In this document: positions 39,423-47,801 of the stretch, in pieces
How the letters are laid out: each line of letters opens with the position of its first letter
Numbering within the stretch: position 1 is the stretch's first letter
DNA from: Oscillospiraceae bacterium
GTDB lineage: Bacteria; Bacillota; Clostridia; Oscillospirales; Oscillospiraceae
Length of the DNA stretch: 64,000 bases
Direction: 5' to 3'
Assembly: GCA_017624915.1 (NCBI GenBank)
Contig: JAGAMC010000011.1
Span: 1 to 64,000 of the forward strand
Position numbers and translations under genes: made by a program
The notes under the pieces: model-generated
Told to the model about the DNA's origin: nothing
The model's database searches: none
The model's input: the letters and a program-made list of their open reading frames with translations, nothing else

Positions 39423-40400
39423 ATGAAACAAGTTACATTTGCCGCGCTTATGCTGCTTCTGGCGCAGTTTTTGCTGCCTGTGCTGCTGATCCGGGGGCAG
39501 CTGCCGGGCACAGGACAGGAGCAGCTGACCGACCTGCTTCCACTGCATCAGAGTGCTCAGGGGCAGGATGCCGGCCATCAGGTAGAACTGCTCATGGAGG
39601 ATGGGACCGCCGCGGCCCTGAGCCTTGATGACTATTTGTGGGGTGTGGTGGCGGCGGAGATGCCTGCTTCCTTTCAGCTGGAGGCGCTGAAGGCGCAGGC
39701 GGTGGCGGCCCGGACCTACTGGGCGGCCCGCAGCCCGGACAAGCATGAGGGCGGGATCTGTTCCGACTCGGGCTGCTGTCAGGCGTATATCACCAGACAG
39801 GAGGCAGAAGCCAACTGGGGAGATAAAAGCGCGGACTATGCCCGGCACATCGCCCGGGCGGTGGAGGAGACGGACGGCATCATCGCCGTCTATGACGGGC
39901 GGCCCATTCAGGCACTGTTCTTTTCCTCGGCCCCGGGCAGTACGGTGGATGCCCGGGCGGTCTGGGGCGAGGAGGTGCCCTATCTGGTGGGGGTGGCCAG
40001 CCCGGAGGGGGAGGAAGTGCCCAATTACCGTTCCCAGCTGACCGTCAGCGCCGACGAGCTGAAAACGGCGGTGCTGGAGCAATACCCTCAGGCCGATCTG
40101 TCCGGGGGCTGCGATGGGTGGTTTTCCGAGTTTGTGCGGGAGCCTTCCGGGACAGTCAACACCGTGAAGGTCGGGGGCGTGCACCTGAAAGGAAGTCAGG
40201 TCAGGAAACTGCTGGGCCTGCGTTCGGCGTGCTTCACGGTTTCGGTGAGCGGACAGCAGGTCACCTTCCACGTTACGGGATACGGACACGGGGTGGGTAT
40301 GAGCCAGTACGGAGCCAACGCCATGGCCGGGCAGGGCAGGAGTTTCCGGGAGATCCTCACGTGGTATTACACGGGGGCGGAGCTGGCTATGATGGATTGA
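39423..40400 (+). CDS. spoIID: stage II sporulation protein D
   Basis: A 325-residue lytic transglycosylase needed for engulfment during sporulation. It has an N-terminal membrane anchor (about 5-24), the SpoIID core with LSLDDYLWGVVAAEMPASFQLEALKAQAVAARTY near residue 66, where the Glu of AAEMP is catalytic, and CSDSGCCQAY in the middle. The C-terminus has the HVTGYGHGVGMSQYGANAMA motif near 285. Good match to family length. This supports the host being a spore-former, though a SpoIID-like paralogue for vegetative wall remodelling cannot be excluded. Confidence 0.93.
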   Translation: MKQVTFAALMLLLAQFLLPVLLIRGQLPGTGQEQLTDLLPLHQSAQGQDAGHQVELLMEDGTAAALSLDDYLWGVVAAEMPASFQLEALKAQAVAARTYWAARSPDKHEGGICSDSGCCQAYITRQEAEANWGDKSADYARHIARAVEETDGIIAVYDGRPIQALFFSSAPGSTVDARAVWGEEVPYLVGVASPEGEEVPNYRSQLTVSADELKTAVLEQYPQADLSGGCDGWFSEFVREPSGTVNTVKVGGVHLKGSQVRKLLGLRSACFTVSVSGQQVTFHVTGYGHGVGMSQYGANAMAGQGRSFREILTWYYTGAELAMMD

Positions 40401-40477
40401 GGGTATGTGCGTTGCCCCAAAGGGAAAACTGTGATATACTGGGCAGGAAGTTTAACGAAGAAATGGGGTGGGCCGGG

Positions 40478-41536
40478 GTGACAAAAAAGATCGCGGTGGC
40501 CATGAGCGGCGGCGTGGACAGCTCTGTGGCGGCGTTTTTGCTGCAGGAGCAGGGACACGACCTTGCGGGGGTCACCCTGCGGCTGCATCCGCAGGGCGGC
40601 GAAAAAGACGTGGAGGATGCCCGGCAGGTGGCCCAAAAGCTGGGGTTTGAGCACCATGTGCTGGATATGACAGATCGGTTTCGCCGCTGTGTTATGGATA
40701 CCTTTGCTGCCCAATACGAACAGGGCCGCACCCCGAATCCCTGCGTGGAATGCAACAGGCACATCAAATTCGGCGCGCTGCTGGATGAGGTGCGTGCAAT
40801 GGGCAGGGAGGCGGTGGCCACCGGCCATTACGCCCGCATCGAGTATGACGCCGGTTCGGGACGGTATCTTCTGAAGACCGCCGTCCACCCGGAAAAGGAT
40901 CAGAGCTATGTGCTCTATCACCTGACTCAGGAACAGCTTTCCCGCAGCCTGCTGCCCCTGGGCGGGCTGTCCAAGGAGGAGATCCGCGCCATAGCGCTGG
41001 AGCAGGAGCTGGTCAACGCCCGCAAGGGGGACAGTCAGGACATCTGTTTTATCCCCGATGGAGACCACGCCGGCTTTATCCGCCGGCACACCGGCCGGGA
41101 TTACCCCGCGGGTGACTTTGTGGACGCCTCGGGCGCGGTGCTGGGCCGGCATGAGGGCATCATCGCCTATACCATTGGCCAGCGCCGGGGCCTTGGGGTC
41201 TCCAGCAGCAACGGGCGGCTGTATGTGACCGGCATTGACACCCGGACCAACCGGGTCACCCTGTCCGGGAACGAGGATCTCTTTGCCCGGACGCTGGAGG
41301 CGCAGAGCATCAACTTTGTCCCCTTTGCACGGTTGGACAGGCCCGTGCGCCTGCAGGCAAAGACCCGCTACCGCCAGCCGGCGCAGGACGCGGTGGTGGA
41401 GCAGATCGCTCCGGACCGCATCCGGGTCACCTTTGACCGGCCTCAGCGGGCCATCACACCGGGACAGGCTGTGGTGCTCTATGACGGCGATGTGGTGGTG
41501 GGCGGCGGCAGTATCGACCGGGTTGTGGAGGAATAA
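40478..41536 (+). CDS. mnmA: tRNA 2-thiouridylase
   Basis: A 352-residue enzyme that thiolates U34 of tRNA-Lys, -Glu and -Gln. The PP-loop AVAMSGGVDSSVAAFLL is near the start. Catalytic Cys in RTPNPCVECNRHIKFG (near 88) and the second Cys in GDSQDICFIPDGD (near 187) are both present, and the central and C-terminal beta domains are complete. GTG 40478 gives MTKKIAV, the usual family start; ATG 40463 would add five residues and has a weaker site. It needs a sulphur relay donor that is not nearby. Confidence 0.93.
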   Translation: MTKKIAVAMSGGVDSSVAAFLLQEQGHDLAGVTLRLHPQGGEKDVEDARQVAQKLGFEHHVLDMTDRFRRCVMDTFAAQYEQGRTPNPCVECNRHIKFGALLDEVRAMGREAVATGHYARIEYDAGSGRYLLKTAVHPEKDQSYVLYHLTQEQLSRSLLPLGGLSKEEIRAIALEQELVNARKGDSQDICFIPDGDHAGFIRRHTGRDYPAGDFVDASGAVLGRHEGIIAYTIGQRRGLGVSSSNGRLYVTGIDTRTNRVTLSGNEDLFARTLEAQSINFVPFARLDRPVRLQAKTRYRQPAQDAVVEQIAPDRIRVTFDRPQRAITPGQAVVLYDGDVVVGGGSIDRVVEE

Positions 41537-41538
41537 AT

Positions 41539-41811
41539 ATGTCGAAAAAGAGAAAGAGAAGTAACCGGGCGCAAATTATTTCGGCCGGAGCGGGCAATTC
41601 CAACCTGCTGCCCAATGAAAAGGATGCAAAGCGCATAGACCCCACATCCCGCAGACTGCTGCTGCTGGCGGTGATCCTCATTGCACTGGCGCAGGTACTG
41701 GAATATACTGTTCAGATCATTCCACACGCCGTGGGCGACGGCATGACCGTTTTGGGTGTGATCGCCCTTGCAGGCTTTTTTGTCAGCTATGCCCGGCACA
41801 GCAAGGGATAA
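41539..41811 (+). CDS. small two-helix membrane protein
   Basis: A 90-residue protein. A basic N-terminus (MSKKRKRSNRAQ) and a polar stretch precede two hydrophobic helices (about 39-60 and 67-84). It begins 2 bp after mnmA, so it is co-translated. No known family is recognised. Confidence 0.75.
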   Translation: MSKKRKRSNRAQIISAGAGNSNLLPNEKDAKRIDPTSRRLLLLAVILIALAQVLEYTVQIIPHAVGDGMTVLGVIALAGFFVSYARHSKG

Positions 41812-41872
41812 GAATGCTCTTGACAAGGGGCGCGTCCCGCAATAAAATAACCATGACCGCAGGACAATCGAA

Positions 41873-41968
41873 CACAGGGGCGCTGGGAGTCATTCCCGGC
41901 TGAGATCGCGGCGAAAAGCAGCCGCGTGTCCCTTGACCTGATCCGGGTAATGCCGGCGTAGGAAGTGG
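41873..41968 (+). ncRNA. TPP (thiamine pyrophosphate) riboswitch
   Basis: All landmark blocks are present: AGGGGCGC at the 5' side, CGGCTGAGATCGCGG (the CUGAGA pyrimidine pocket), a variable P3a hairpin, CCCTTGACCTGATCCGGGTAATGCCGGCGTAGGAA on the 3' side (too long to quote further). It is followed by a terminator and then the thiamine transporter gene, so TPP should stop transcription. Confidence 0.96.
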
Positions 41969-41990
41969 ATTCGACCAGATGTCGTTTCTC

Positions 41991-42036
41991 TTGTACCGCA
42001 CCGCACCCGTTCGGATGTGTGCGGTACAAATTTTTA
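41991..42036 (+). terminator. riboswitch-controlled terminator before thiT
   Basis: TTGTACCGCAC/GTGCGGTACAA stem (41991-42001, 42019-42029) followed by ATTTTT, 15 bases before thiT. Confidence 0.88.
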
Positions 42037-42051
42037 GGAGGAACGCACAAA

Positions 42052-42615
42052 ATGAACAAGACGCAAACGAAAAAAGGACTTCTCATGCTGTGTGAAGGGG
42101 CACTGATGGTGGTGCTGGCGCAGACTTTGGGGTATATCAAGCTGTGGGAGATGCCCTGGGGCGGCTCTATCTGCCTGTCGATGCTACCCATTATTTTTTA
42201 CGCCTGCCGCTGGGGCGTGGCTCCGGGCCTGATGAGTGGCTTTGTGCTGGGTGTGCTGCAGTTTATGTATGATGGTGGCTTTGCCCTGGGCTGGCAGTCC
42301 ATCATTGGAGACTACCTGGTGGCCTTTACCGTGCTGGGTGTGGCTGGCGTGTTCCGGGGCAAGCCTTGGAGCATCTATGCCGGTACGGTTCTTGGTTGTG
42401 CCGCCCGTTTTCTGGTCCACTACGTGGTGGGCGCCACCATCTGGGCGGAGTATATGCCTGAGGTGTTTTTCGGCATGACCATGACCACACCCTGGTTCTA
42501 TTCCCTGCTGTATAACGGCTTCTACATGGGTATCGATCTGGTGCTGTGTCTGGCTGTGTTTGCCCTGCTTTACAGACCGATGGAAAAATATTTTTTGGGT
42601 AATGACCTGAAATAA
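42052..42615 (+). CDS. thiT: thiamine ECF transporter substrate-binding subunit
   Basis: A 187-residue S-component with six hydrophobic helices. The ThiT-type signature features WEMPWGGSICLSMLPIIFYACRWG (residues about 31-54, includes the loop that closes over thiamine) and the aromatic stretch near GATIWAEYMPEVFFGM. It works with a shared ECF energising module encoded elsewhere. It is directly downstream of a TPP riboswitch and terminator, so it is repressed by thiamine pyrophosphate. ATG 42052 follows AGGAGG. Confidence 0.94.
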   Translation: MNKTQTKKGLLMLCEGALMVVLAQTLGYIKLWEMPWGGSICLSMLPIIFYACRWGVAPGLMSGFVLGVLQFMYDGGFALGWQSIIGDYLVAFTVLGVAGVFRGKPWSIYAGTVLGCAARFLVHYVVGATIWAEYMPEVFFGMTMTTPWFYSLLYNGFYMGIDLVLCLAVFALLYRPMEKYFLGNDLK

Positions 42616-42643
42616 CAGCCCCCATGGGGCGGAAGGAGGCCCC

Positions 42644-43459
42644 ATGGGCAGATTTGACGGCGTTCTGCTGGTCAGCGATTTTGACGATACCCTGTATGGC
42701 CTTGACTCCAAGATCCCCCAGGCCAATCTGCAGGCACTGGACTATTTTGTCTCGGAGGGCGGGCGGTTTACCGTAGCGACGGGGCGTGCCCACACCACAT
42801 TTGCCCCCTATGTGCACCTTGCGCCCATCAATGCGCCTGTGGTGCTGTCCAACGGTTCGGCGCTGTATGACTTTCAGCGGCGCAAGATGCTGTGCCAGAC
42901 CCTGCTGGCCCCCAGTGCGCCGCAAGATCTGGCCGCCCTCATGGCGGCTATGCCTCAGCTGGGCTTTGAGGCATACCATGGGGAGGATATTTATGTCTAT
43001 AACCCCAACTGGGTCACCGAGATGCACATGAAAAAGGTGGGCAGCAGCTATACCGTCTGTCCCATTGAGCGAATGCCCGTGCCCTGGACCAAGGTGATCG
43101 TCCAGAGCGAGCACGAGCAGCTGCTGCAGGCCCGGGAATGGCTGCAGACCACCTGCCCCGGCCGGTATGAGACGGTTTTTTCCAACCACTATTATCTGGA
43201 ACTGACCGAAAAGGGCAGCAACAAGGGCACCATGGTGGCCCGGCTTGCCGGCATGCTGGGCATCAAAAAGGAAAATATCTACTGCGCCGGGGATAACCAG
43301 AATGACATCCCCATGCTGGCGCAGTCTGTTATCCCCTTTGCCCCGGAAAACTGCGCTCAGGAGGTAAAGGACTGGGGGGCGCAGATCCTCTGCCATTGTG
43401 ATGAAGGGGCCATCGCCCAAATCGTTGAGATCCTTAAAATGCGATACCCGGAAAAATAG
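42644..43459 (+). CDS. Cof-type HAD phosphatase
   Basis: A 271-residue HAD hydrolase with a C2B (Cof) cap. Motif I is VSDFDDTLYG near residue 10, motif II VLSNGSALYD near 66, motif III the Lys of KGSNKGTM near 198, and motif IV CAGDNQNDIPML near 220. Substrates of this class are sugar phosphates, nucleotides or cofactor phosphates. It follows thiT by 28 bp and might hydrolyse a thiamine-related phosphate (inference only). Confidence 0.9.
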   Translation: MGRFDGVLLVSDFDDTLYGLDSKIPQANLQALDYFVSEGGRFTVATGRAHTTFAPYVHLAPINAPVVLSNGSALYDFQRRKMLCQTLLAPSAPQDLAALMAAMPQLGFEAYHGEDIYVYNPNWVTEMHMKKVGSSYTVCPIERMPVPWTKVIVQSEHEQLLQAREWLQTTCPGRYETVFSNHYYLELTEKGSNKGTMVARLAGMLGIKKENIYCAGDNQNDIPMLAQSVIPFAPENCAQEVKDWGAQILCHCDEGAIAQIVEILKMRYPEK

Positions 43460-43507
43460 CACCCTGCGTATCCCTTCCGCTTAAAATAGAGCAAGGGGGG
43501 AGGGAGC

Positions 43508-43645
43508 ATGACGGACAGAGAATGCATCCGGCAGCTGAACGCAGTGCGCATGTTCTGTACGGCACAGCAGGCCGCGGCGGTGGATCGGGCCATCGCGCTG
43601 CTGGTGCGACAGATGAAGGACAATAAAAAATCTCCGCTTTCTTGA
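43508..43645 (+). CDS. small hypothetical protein (45 aa)
   Basis: A 45-residue helical, charged peptide (MTDRECIRQLNAVRMFC..., ending KKSPLS). It has a strong ribosome site, GGGGGAGGG, 7 bases upstream, no transmembrane helix, and two cysteines. The stop codon lies inside the terminator. Short helical proteins like this are common in Clostridia, and the function is unknown. It could be missed by length cut-offs. Confidence 0.55.
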   Translation: MTDRECIRQLNAVRMFCTAQQAAAVDRAIALLVRQMKDNKKSPLS

Positions 43646-43662
43646 CGAAAGCGGAGATTTTT
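43625..43662. terminator. bidirectional terminator
   Basis: AAAAAATCTCCGCTTTC/GAAAGCGGAGATTTTTT stem between convergent genes. Confidence 0.9.
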
Positions 43663-43680
43663 TGGCGCTTAGGAGAAGTC

Positions 43681-45432
43681 TCAGGCCTTGGCCTGACGGC
43701 TCTTCATCAGGAACAGGAAGCCGATCATCAGCACCACGCCCACGGGCAGGGCGATGATGGCGGGAGCGCCGGCCACAGCCAGAGCGCCGGCCACCAGATA
43801 GGTGATGCCTGCGATAACGGCACAGGAGATGGCGTAGGGCAGCTGGGTGGACACGTGGTTGACGTGGTCGCACTGAGCGCCGGCGGAAGCCATGATGGTG
43901 GTGTCGGAGATGGGGGAGCAGTGGTCACCGCACACGGCACCGGCCATACAGGCGGAGATGCACACGACGGCCAGAGGATCGCTCATATCCAGCGCGCTCT
44001 GCACGATGGGGATCAGGATGCCGAAGGTGCCCCAGCTGGTGCCGGTGGCGAAGGCCAGCAGGCAGCCCACCACGAACACGATCACAGGCAGCAGGATGGT
44101 GATGCCCTTTGCACTGTCGACCAGAGCGGCAACGAACTGCTTGGCGCCCAGAGAGTCGGTCATGGCCTTCAAAGACCAGGCGAAGGTCAGGATCATGATG
44201 GCGGGGACCATGGCCTTGAAGCCGTCGGGGATGCAGCCCATCATCTCCTTGAATTTCATGGAGCGGCGGATCATGTAGTAGGCAATGGTGATGACCAGAG
44301 CGAAGGCGGAGCCCAGCATCAGGCCAACGGAGGCATCGGACCCGGCGAAAGCATCGATGAAGTTGGTGCCGGAGAAGAAGCCGCCGGAGTAGATCATGCC
44401 GATAACGCAGCACACGATCAGAGTGGCCACGGGGAATACCAGATCCAGCACGATGCCCTTGTCCTCGGCCACCTCGTCCTCGGAGGAGGCGTAGGGATTG
44501 GGACCGGAGAACAGGTCGCCGTTCTCAATAGCGTTGCGCTCGAACTTGGCCATGGGGCCGAACTCGACCTTCATAATGACCAGAGCTACCATCATCACGA
44601 TGGTCAGCAGGGCATAGAAGTTATAGGGGATGGCGCGCAGGAACAGGTTGAAGCCCTGACCATCCTCGGCAAAGCCGGCCACGGCGGCGGCCCAGGAGGA
44701 GATGGGGGCGATAATGCAGATGGGGGCGGCGGTGGCGTCGATGATGTAGGCCAGCTTGGCGCGGGACACCTTGTGCTGGTCGGCGATGGGACGCATGACG
44801 CTGCCCACGGTCAGGCAGTTGAAATAGTCGTCGATGAAGATCAGGCAGCCCAGCAGGATGGAGGCCAGCTGCGCGCCCACCCGGGACTTGATGTGGGTCT
44901 TGGCCCAGCGGCCGAAGGCGGCGGAGCCGCCGGCCTTGTTCATCATGCACACCAGAGCCCCCAGAATGATCAGGAAGATGATGATGCCCATGTTGTAGCT
45001 GTCGGTGACGGAAGCCACGATGCCGTCGTTGAACACGTGCAGTACCGTGCCCTCAAAGGCGAAGTTGGAGTACAGCAGGCCGCCGGCCAGAATACCGATG
45101 AACAAAGAGGAGTAGACCTCCTTGGTGATCAGGGCCAGCGCGATGGCGATGACCGGGGGCAGCAGCGCCCAGGCGGTGTTGAAGACCTTGCTGGGGGAAA
45201 CGATCTGGCCGGCTCCCTCGCAGGTGGCGCAGATATTCGTTCCGGCACAGGCCTCGCAGGCGTCGTCCTTGCCGTAGCACTCCATGCATGCGACGGTGCC
45301 GCCGCAGTCGGGGCAGTCGATAAGCTTGCTCTCGTCGACCCCTTCGCCGGTGGCGAAGACGGTGGTGGCCAGAGTCAGCAGCAGCATCAGGATCAGTGCC
45401 GCGCGGCTCAGCCAGCGGTTGGTTGTTCTCAT
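43681..45432 (-). CDS. NhaC-family antiporter, probable lysine transporter (LysW-like)
   Basis: A 583-residue membrane protein of the NhaC superfamily with about eleven hydrophobic helices. The GCLIFIDDYFNCLTVGSVMRP and TGTSWGTFGILIPI motifs, and GAVCGDHCSPISDTTIMAS near the end, are typical. Unusually, an N-terminal signal-like helix (about 11-27) is followed by four CxxC pairs (Cys 40, 43, 49, 52, 59, 62, 68, 71), a zinc-ribbon-like module outside the membrane. ATG 45432 follows GGAGGG. A lysine riboswitch in the leader makes lysine the likely substrate, in line with LysW proteins named by riboswitch context (established for the family by comparative genomics). Confidence 0.88.
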   Translation of the reverse strand: MRTTNRWLSRAALILMLLLTLATTVFATGEGVDESKLIDCPDCGGTVACMECYGKDDACEACAGTNICATCEGAGQIVSPSKVFNTAWALLPPVIAIALALITKEVYSSLFIGILAGGLLYSNFAFEGTVLHVFNDGIVASVTDSYNMGIIIFLIILGALVCMMNKAGGSAAFGRWAKTHIKSRVGAQLASILLGCLIFIDDYFNCLTVGSVMRPIADQHKVSRAKLAYIIDATAAPICIIAPISSWAAAVAGFAEDGQGFNLFLRAIPYNFYALLTIVMMVALVIMKVEFGPMAKFERNAIENGDLFSGPNPYASSEDEVAEDKGIVLDLVFPVATLIVCCVIGMIYSGGFFSGTNFIDAFAGSDASVGLMLGSAFALVITIAYYMIRRSMKFKEMMGCIPDGFKAMVPAIMILTFAWSLKAMTDSLGAKQFVAALVDSAKGITILLPVIVFVVGCLLAFATGTSWGTFGILIPIVQSALDMSDPLAVVCISACMAGAVCGDHCSPISDTTIMASAGAQCDHVNHVSTQLPYAISCAVIAGITYLVAGALAVAGAPAIIALPVGVVLMIGFLFLMKSRQAKA

Positions 45433-45480
45433 TTCTTTTCCCTCCAAAAATATCGATCAGCGCACTTGCGCAGGGTCTAC

Positions 45481-45513
45481 AATAAAAAAGACGCTCTCAA
45501 CGGAGCGTCTGAA
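45481..45513 (-). terminator. lysine-riboswitch terminator
   Basis: AGACGCTC/GAGCGTCT hairpin (45489-45496, 45503-45510). On the minus strand it is followed by TTTTTTATTG. It lies between the aptamer and the transporter gene. Confidence 0.88.
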
Positions 45514-45539
45514 AGACAGTATTCCCCCAAAAGGGAAAC

Positions 45540-45698
45540 GACAGCGCTCCACGAAGATCGTGACAGTCCGGGGGATATTCTCCCGCGGCCCAGAACGGTC
45601 GGCACAGGCAGGCCGGCCCTTCTTCGGCGGAGACCCCTCTCCCACGGGACGGGTGCCTGCCCTTGTCCCGCGGTACGCATGGTATCCGCGCCTCTATC
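45540..45698 (-). ncRNA. lysine riboswitch (L-box)
   Basis: On the minus strand the sequence begins GATAGAGGCGCGGATACC, later shows GAGGGGTCTCCGCCGAAG, CTGGGCCGCGGG, and ends GGACTGTCACGA...TCGTGGAGCGCTGTC. These match the conserved L-box blocks (AGAGGTGC, GGGG..CGCCGAAG, CTGG, GGCTGTCA, GAGGGCTATC). P1 is GATAG with CTGTC. The terminator lies just downstream, so lysine should switch transcription off. Confidence 0.9.
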
Positions 45699-45725
45699 AG
45701 AATTATTCAGTTTAATATTGAAAGT

Positions 45726-45754
45726 ATCGTATCACGATGCTGCAGATGTGTCAA
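45726..45754 (-). promoter_or_regulatory. promoter of the lysine riboswitch transcript
   Basis: On the minus strand TTGACA (45749-45754), 17-bp spacer, TACGAT (45726-45731). Confidence 0.7.
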
Positions 45755-45777
45755 GAAAAATCGAAAAAACTGCCTGT

Positions 45778-46188
45778 TCAGGGCTGCTTTGTCGGAGAAA
45801 GCATGAACGTGAAGGTGCCGGTGGCCACCGTTTTGCCCGTCTCGTTGGTGAGCACCACCTGCATGACGGAAAGGGTGCGGCCCTCTTTTTTGGGGGTGGC
45901 CACGCAGGCGATCCGCTTGCCGGTGGCGGGACGCAGAAACTCCATGGTGCCGCTGACGGTGACACAGGACAGGCCTCCCGCGCCCACGGCGGCGGTGCCG
46001 GCCACCGTGTCCGCGAGGGTATACAGGCAGCCGCCGTGGATGGTGCCGTGGGGATTCAGGCTGGTGGGCCGGACCTCCAGCACGCCCTCGGCATAACCGG
46101 CCCGGGAGCAGGTGACGGTGATGCCGTTTTCAAAAGAGAACTGACCGGGCTGGTTGACCACCCGGGGGATGTCGGGGTTGAGATGCAT
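45778..46188 (-). CDS. PaaI-family hotdog thioesterase
   Basis: A 136-residue single hotdog domain. The active-site segment NPHGTIHGGCLYTLADTVAGTAA near residue 45 contains the HGG oxyanion loop and the catalytic Asp of LAD. Such enzymes hydrolyse acyl-CoA thioesters, often phenylacetyl- or hydroxybenzoyl-CoA. The gene stands alone, its 3' end next to the lysine leader promoter. The natural substrate is unknown. Confidence 0.92.
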   Translation of the reverse strand: MHLNPDIPRVVNQPGQFSFENGITVTCSRAGYAEGVLEVRPTSLNPHGTIHGGCLYTLADTVAGTAAVGAGGLSCVTVSGTMEFLRPATGKRIACVATPKKEGRTLSVMQVVLTNETGKTVATGTFTFMLSPTKQP

Positions 46189-46309
46189 GGAAAGGACTCC
46201 TTTCGCCTTTGACTGCAGGAAAGTGTACCACTTTTTGGCTCAAAAGGCAAGCTGCGGGCATAGAATGGGTCACACGGCCCAACAGGCGGGCCGGAGAGGA
46301 GGAACACGG

Positions 46310-46957
46310 ATGGAAGACAATATGATGACCCCGGCCCTGCCGGAGGAGGAAATGTGCCCCTGTGACCGGGAGGTATTTGAACGGGTGTGGCGCAGGGTGA
46401 TGCCCGATCAGGAGAACAGCCCGATCCGGCTCATGCCGCCGGAGGGGCAGACCCAGCCCAGCCCGGAGCAGAGCCGGCAGGAGGAACAGACCGGCATTGC
46501 GCTCCCCCAGACCCGGCGCGGCGGCATGGAACAGGAGGGGGTGTGTCTGGGGCAGAGCTCCGGCATGTACGCCGCCCTGCTGCGGGAGATGATCGACGGG
46601 GAGATGGAGGACTGGCGTACTTATCAGGCCATGGCACGCCGGGCGGGCGGCAGTGCGGCCAAGCTGCTGGGGACCATGGCTGCCGATGAGCGCAGACATG
46701 CAAAACGGCTGGGCGCGGCGTACTTCATTATTACCGGACAGCGCTATCAGTCGCCAAATCAAAATGGAAGCAGACCGACCCACGAGCTGATGAACGGACT
46801 GCGGGAGCAGTTCATTCAGGAACAGCGGGGGGCGGCGGCCTATCAGGGTGCGGCCCAGGAGAGCTCGGATGCCTGTCTGCGGCAGCTGTATCAGGAACTT
46901 GCTGAAGAAGAGATGCTCCACGCCAGAATGATCCGCAGTCTGCTGGAGCAGATGTAA
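46310..46957 (+). CDS. ferritin-like/rubrerythrin-type protein
   Basis: A 215-residue protein. Residues 1-75 are low-complexity and Pro/Gln-rich with CPCD near the start. Residues about 85-215 form a four-helix ferritin-like bundle: the first Glu in GEMEDWRTYQAM, then ADERRHAKRLGAAYF, then a second repeat AAYQGAAQESSDACLRQLYQ and EEEMLHARMIRSLL. The E..xxH pairs fit a diiron site, but the rubredoxin tail of rubrerythrin is absent. It may act in oxidative stress or in the spore coat. ATG 46310 follows GAGAGGAGG. Confidence 0.82.
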   Translation: MEDNMMTPALPEEEMCPCDREVFERVWRRVMPDQENSPIRLMPPEGQTQPSPEQSRQEEQTGIALPQTRRGGMEQEGVCLGQSSGMYAALLREMIDGEMEDWRTYQAMARRAGGSAAKLLGTMAADERRHAKRLGAAYFIITGQRYQSPNQNGSRPTHELMNGLREQFIQEQRGAAAYQGAAQESSDACLRQLYQELAEEEMLHARMIRSLLEQM

Positions 46958-47069
46958 CAGGACTGGTAAAATACCACAAAAGGCTGGGGCGTTTTTTGGA
47001 ATAATAAACATTTCTTTTCCTGTGGGGCTGTGCTAAACTGTGGGCAAAGTTACCACAGGAGGGATAAAA

Positions 47070-47756
47070 ATGTTTGACATTCCAATGGACCTGAGATCTC
47101 TGGAGAAGGAGATCATCGCCTACGAGCAGGCTCCCATCGAAAAGGGCAAGATCATGTTCTACGGCCACTCCCTGTTTACCCGCTGGGGTGGTTCCAAGTG
47201 GGGCTACCGCCGCATGGAGGACGATATCCGCATGAAAGACGGCTCCCTGGCTGTAGTGAACCACGGCTTTGGTACATCCACCACCGAGGAGCGCCTGTAT
47301 TATTACGACCGCATGGTCCGTCCCTGGGAGCCCCGTGCTCTGGTGCTGGCCACCTGGGGCAACGACTCCATGTACGGCTACAGCCCCGAGCAGTCCATGC
47401 ACGCCACCGCCCAGCTTCTGGCCTGGGCCCGGGCCGACTTCCCCGGCATCAAGCTGTATCTGGTGGAGACCCACCCCACGGCCAAGGGCAAGGACGAGAC
47501 CCTGCCCGATAAGTGGAACAATAAACTGCGTGAGCGCAACAGTATCCGAGAAATGCTCCGAGTGTACGCCGATACCCACGAGGACACCACCCTCATCACC
47601 CTCTGGGATAAGCCGGAGTTGTTTGAAGAAGGCCATGTGGGTGACTTCCGCTATGTGCGTGACGAGCTTTTTGTGGAGGACAAGGTCCATCCCAATCAGG
47701 CGGGTTATGACATTCTGGGCCCCATTTTCCGTGAGGCGCTGGACGAACTGCTGTAA
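47070..47756 (+). CDS. SGNH/GDSL-type hydrolase
   Basis: A 228-residue cytoplasmic hydrolase. The nucleophile block is IMFYGHSLFTRW (usual GDSL reads GHSL here, Ser near residue 34). The Gly block is NHGFGTSTTEERLYY near 64, the Asn block is TWGNDSMYGY near 96, and the catalytic Asp-His is in EDKVHPNQAGYDI near 205. All four SGNH blocks are present. Such enzymes act as esterases, often on sugar or lipid acyl groups. ATG 47070 follows ACAGGAGGG. Confidence 0.87.
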   Translation: MFDIPMDLRSLEKEIIAYEQAPIEKGKIMFYGHSLFTRWGGSKWGYRRMEDDIRMKDGSLAVVNHGFGTSTTEERLYYYDRMVRPWEPRALVLATWGNDSMYGYSPEQSMHATAQLLAWARADFPGIKLYLVETHPTAKGKDETLPDKWNNKLRERNSIREMLRVYADTHEDTTLITLWDKPELFEEGHVGDFRYVRDELFVEDKVHPNQAGYDILGPIFREALDELL

Positions 47757-47765
47757 GGACAATAA

Positions 47766-47796
47766 AAAATCCCTCTGCCGCCGGCAGAGGGATTTT
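47766..47796. terminator. bidirectional terminator
   Basis: AAAATCCCTCTGCC/GGCAGAGGGATTTT stem with a GCC loop between convergent genes. Confidence 0.9.
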
Positions 47797-47801
47797 TGCA
47801 T

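Noticed and set aside
43642..46212. 856-residue plus-strand frame opposite the NhaC gene
   Set aside because: Shadow frame with Gly/His-rich nonsense composition; it also crosses the lysine riboswitch.
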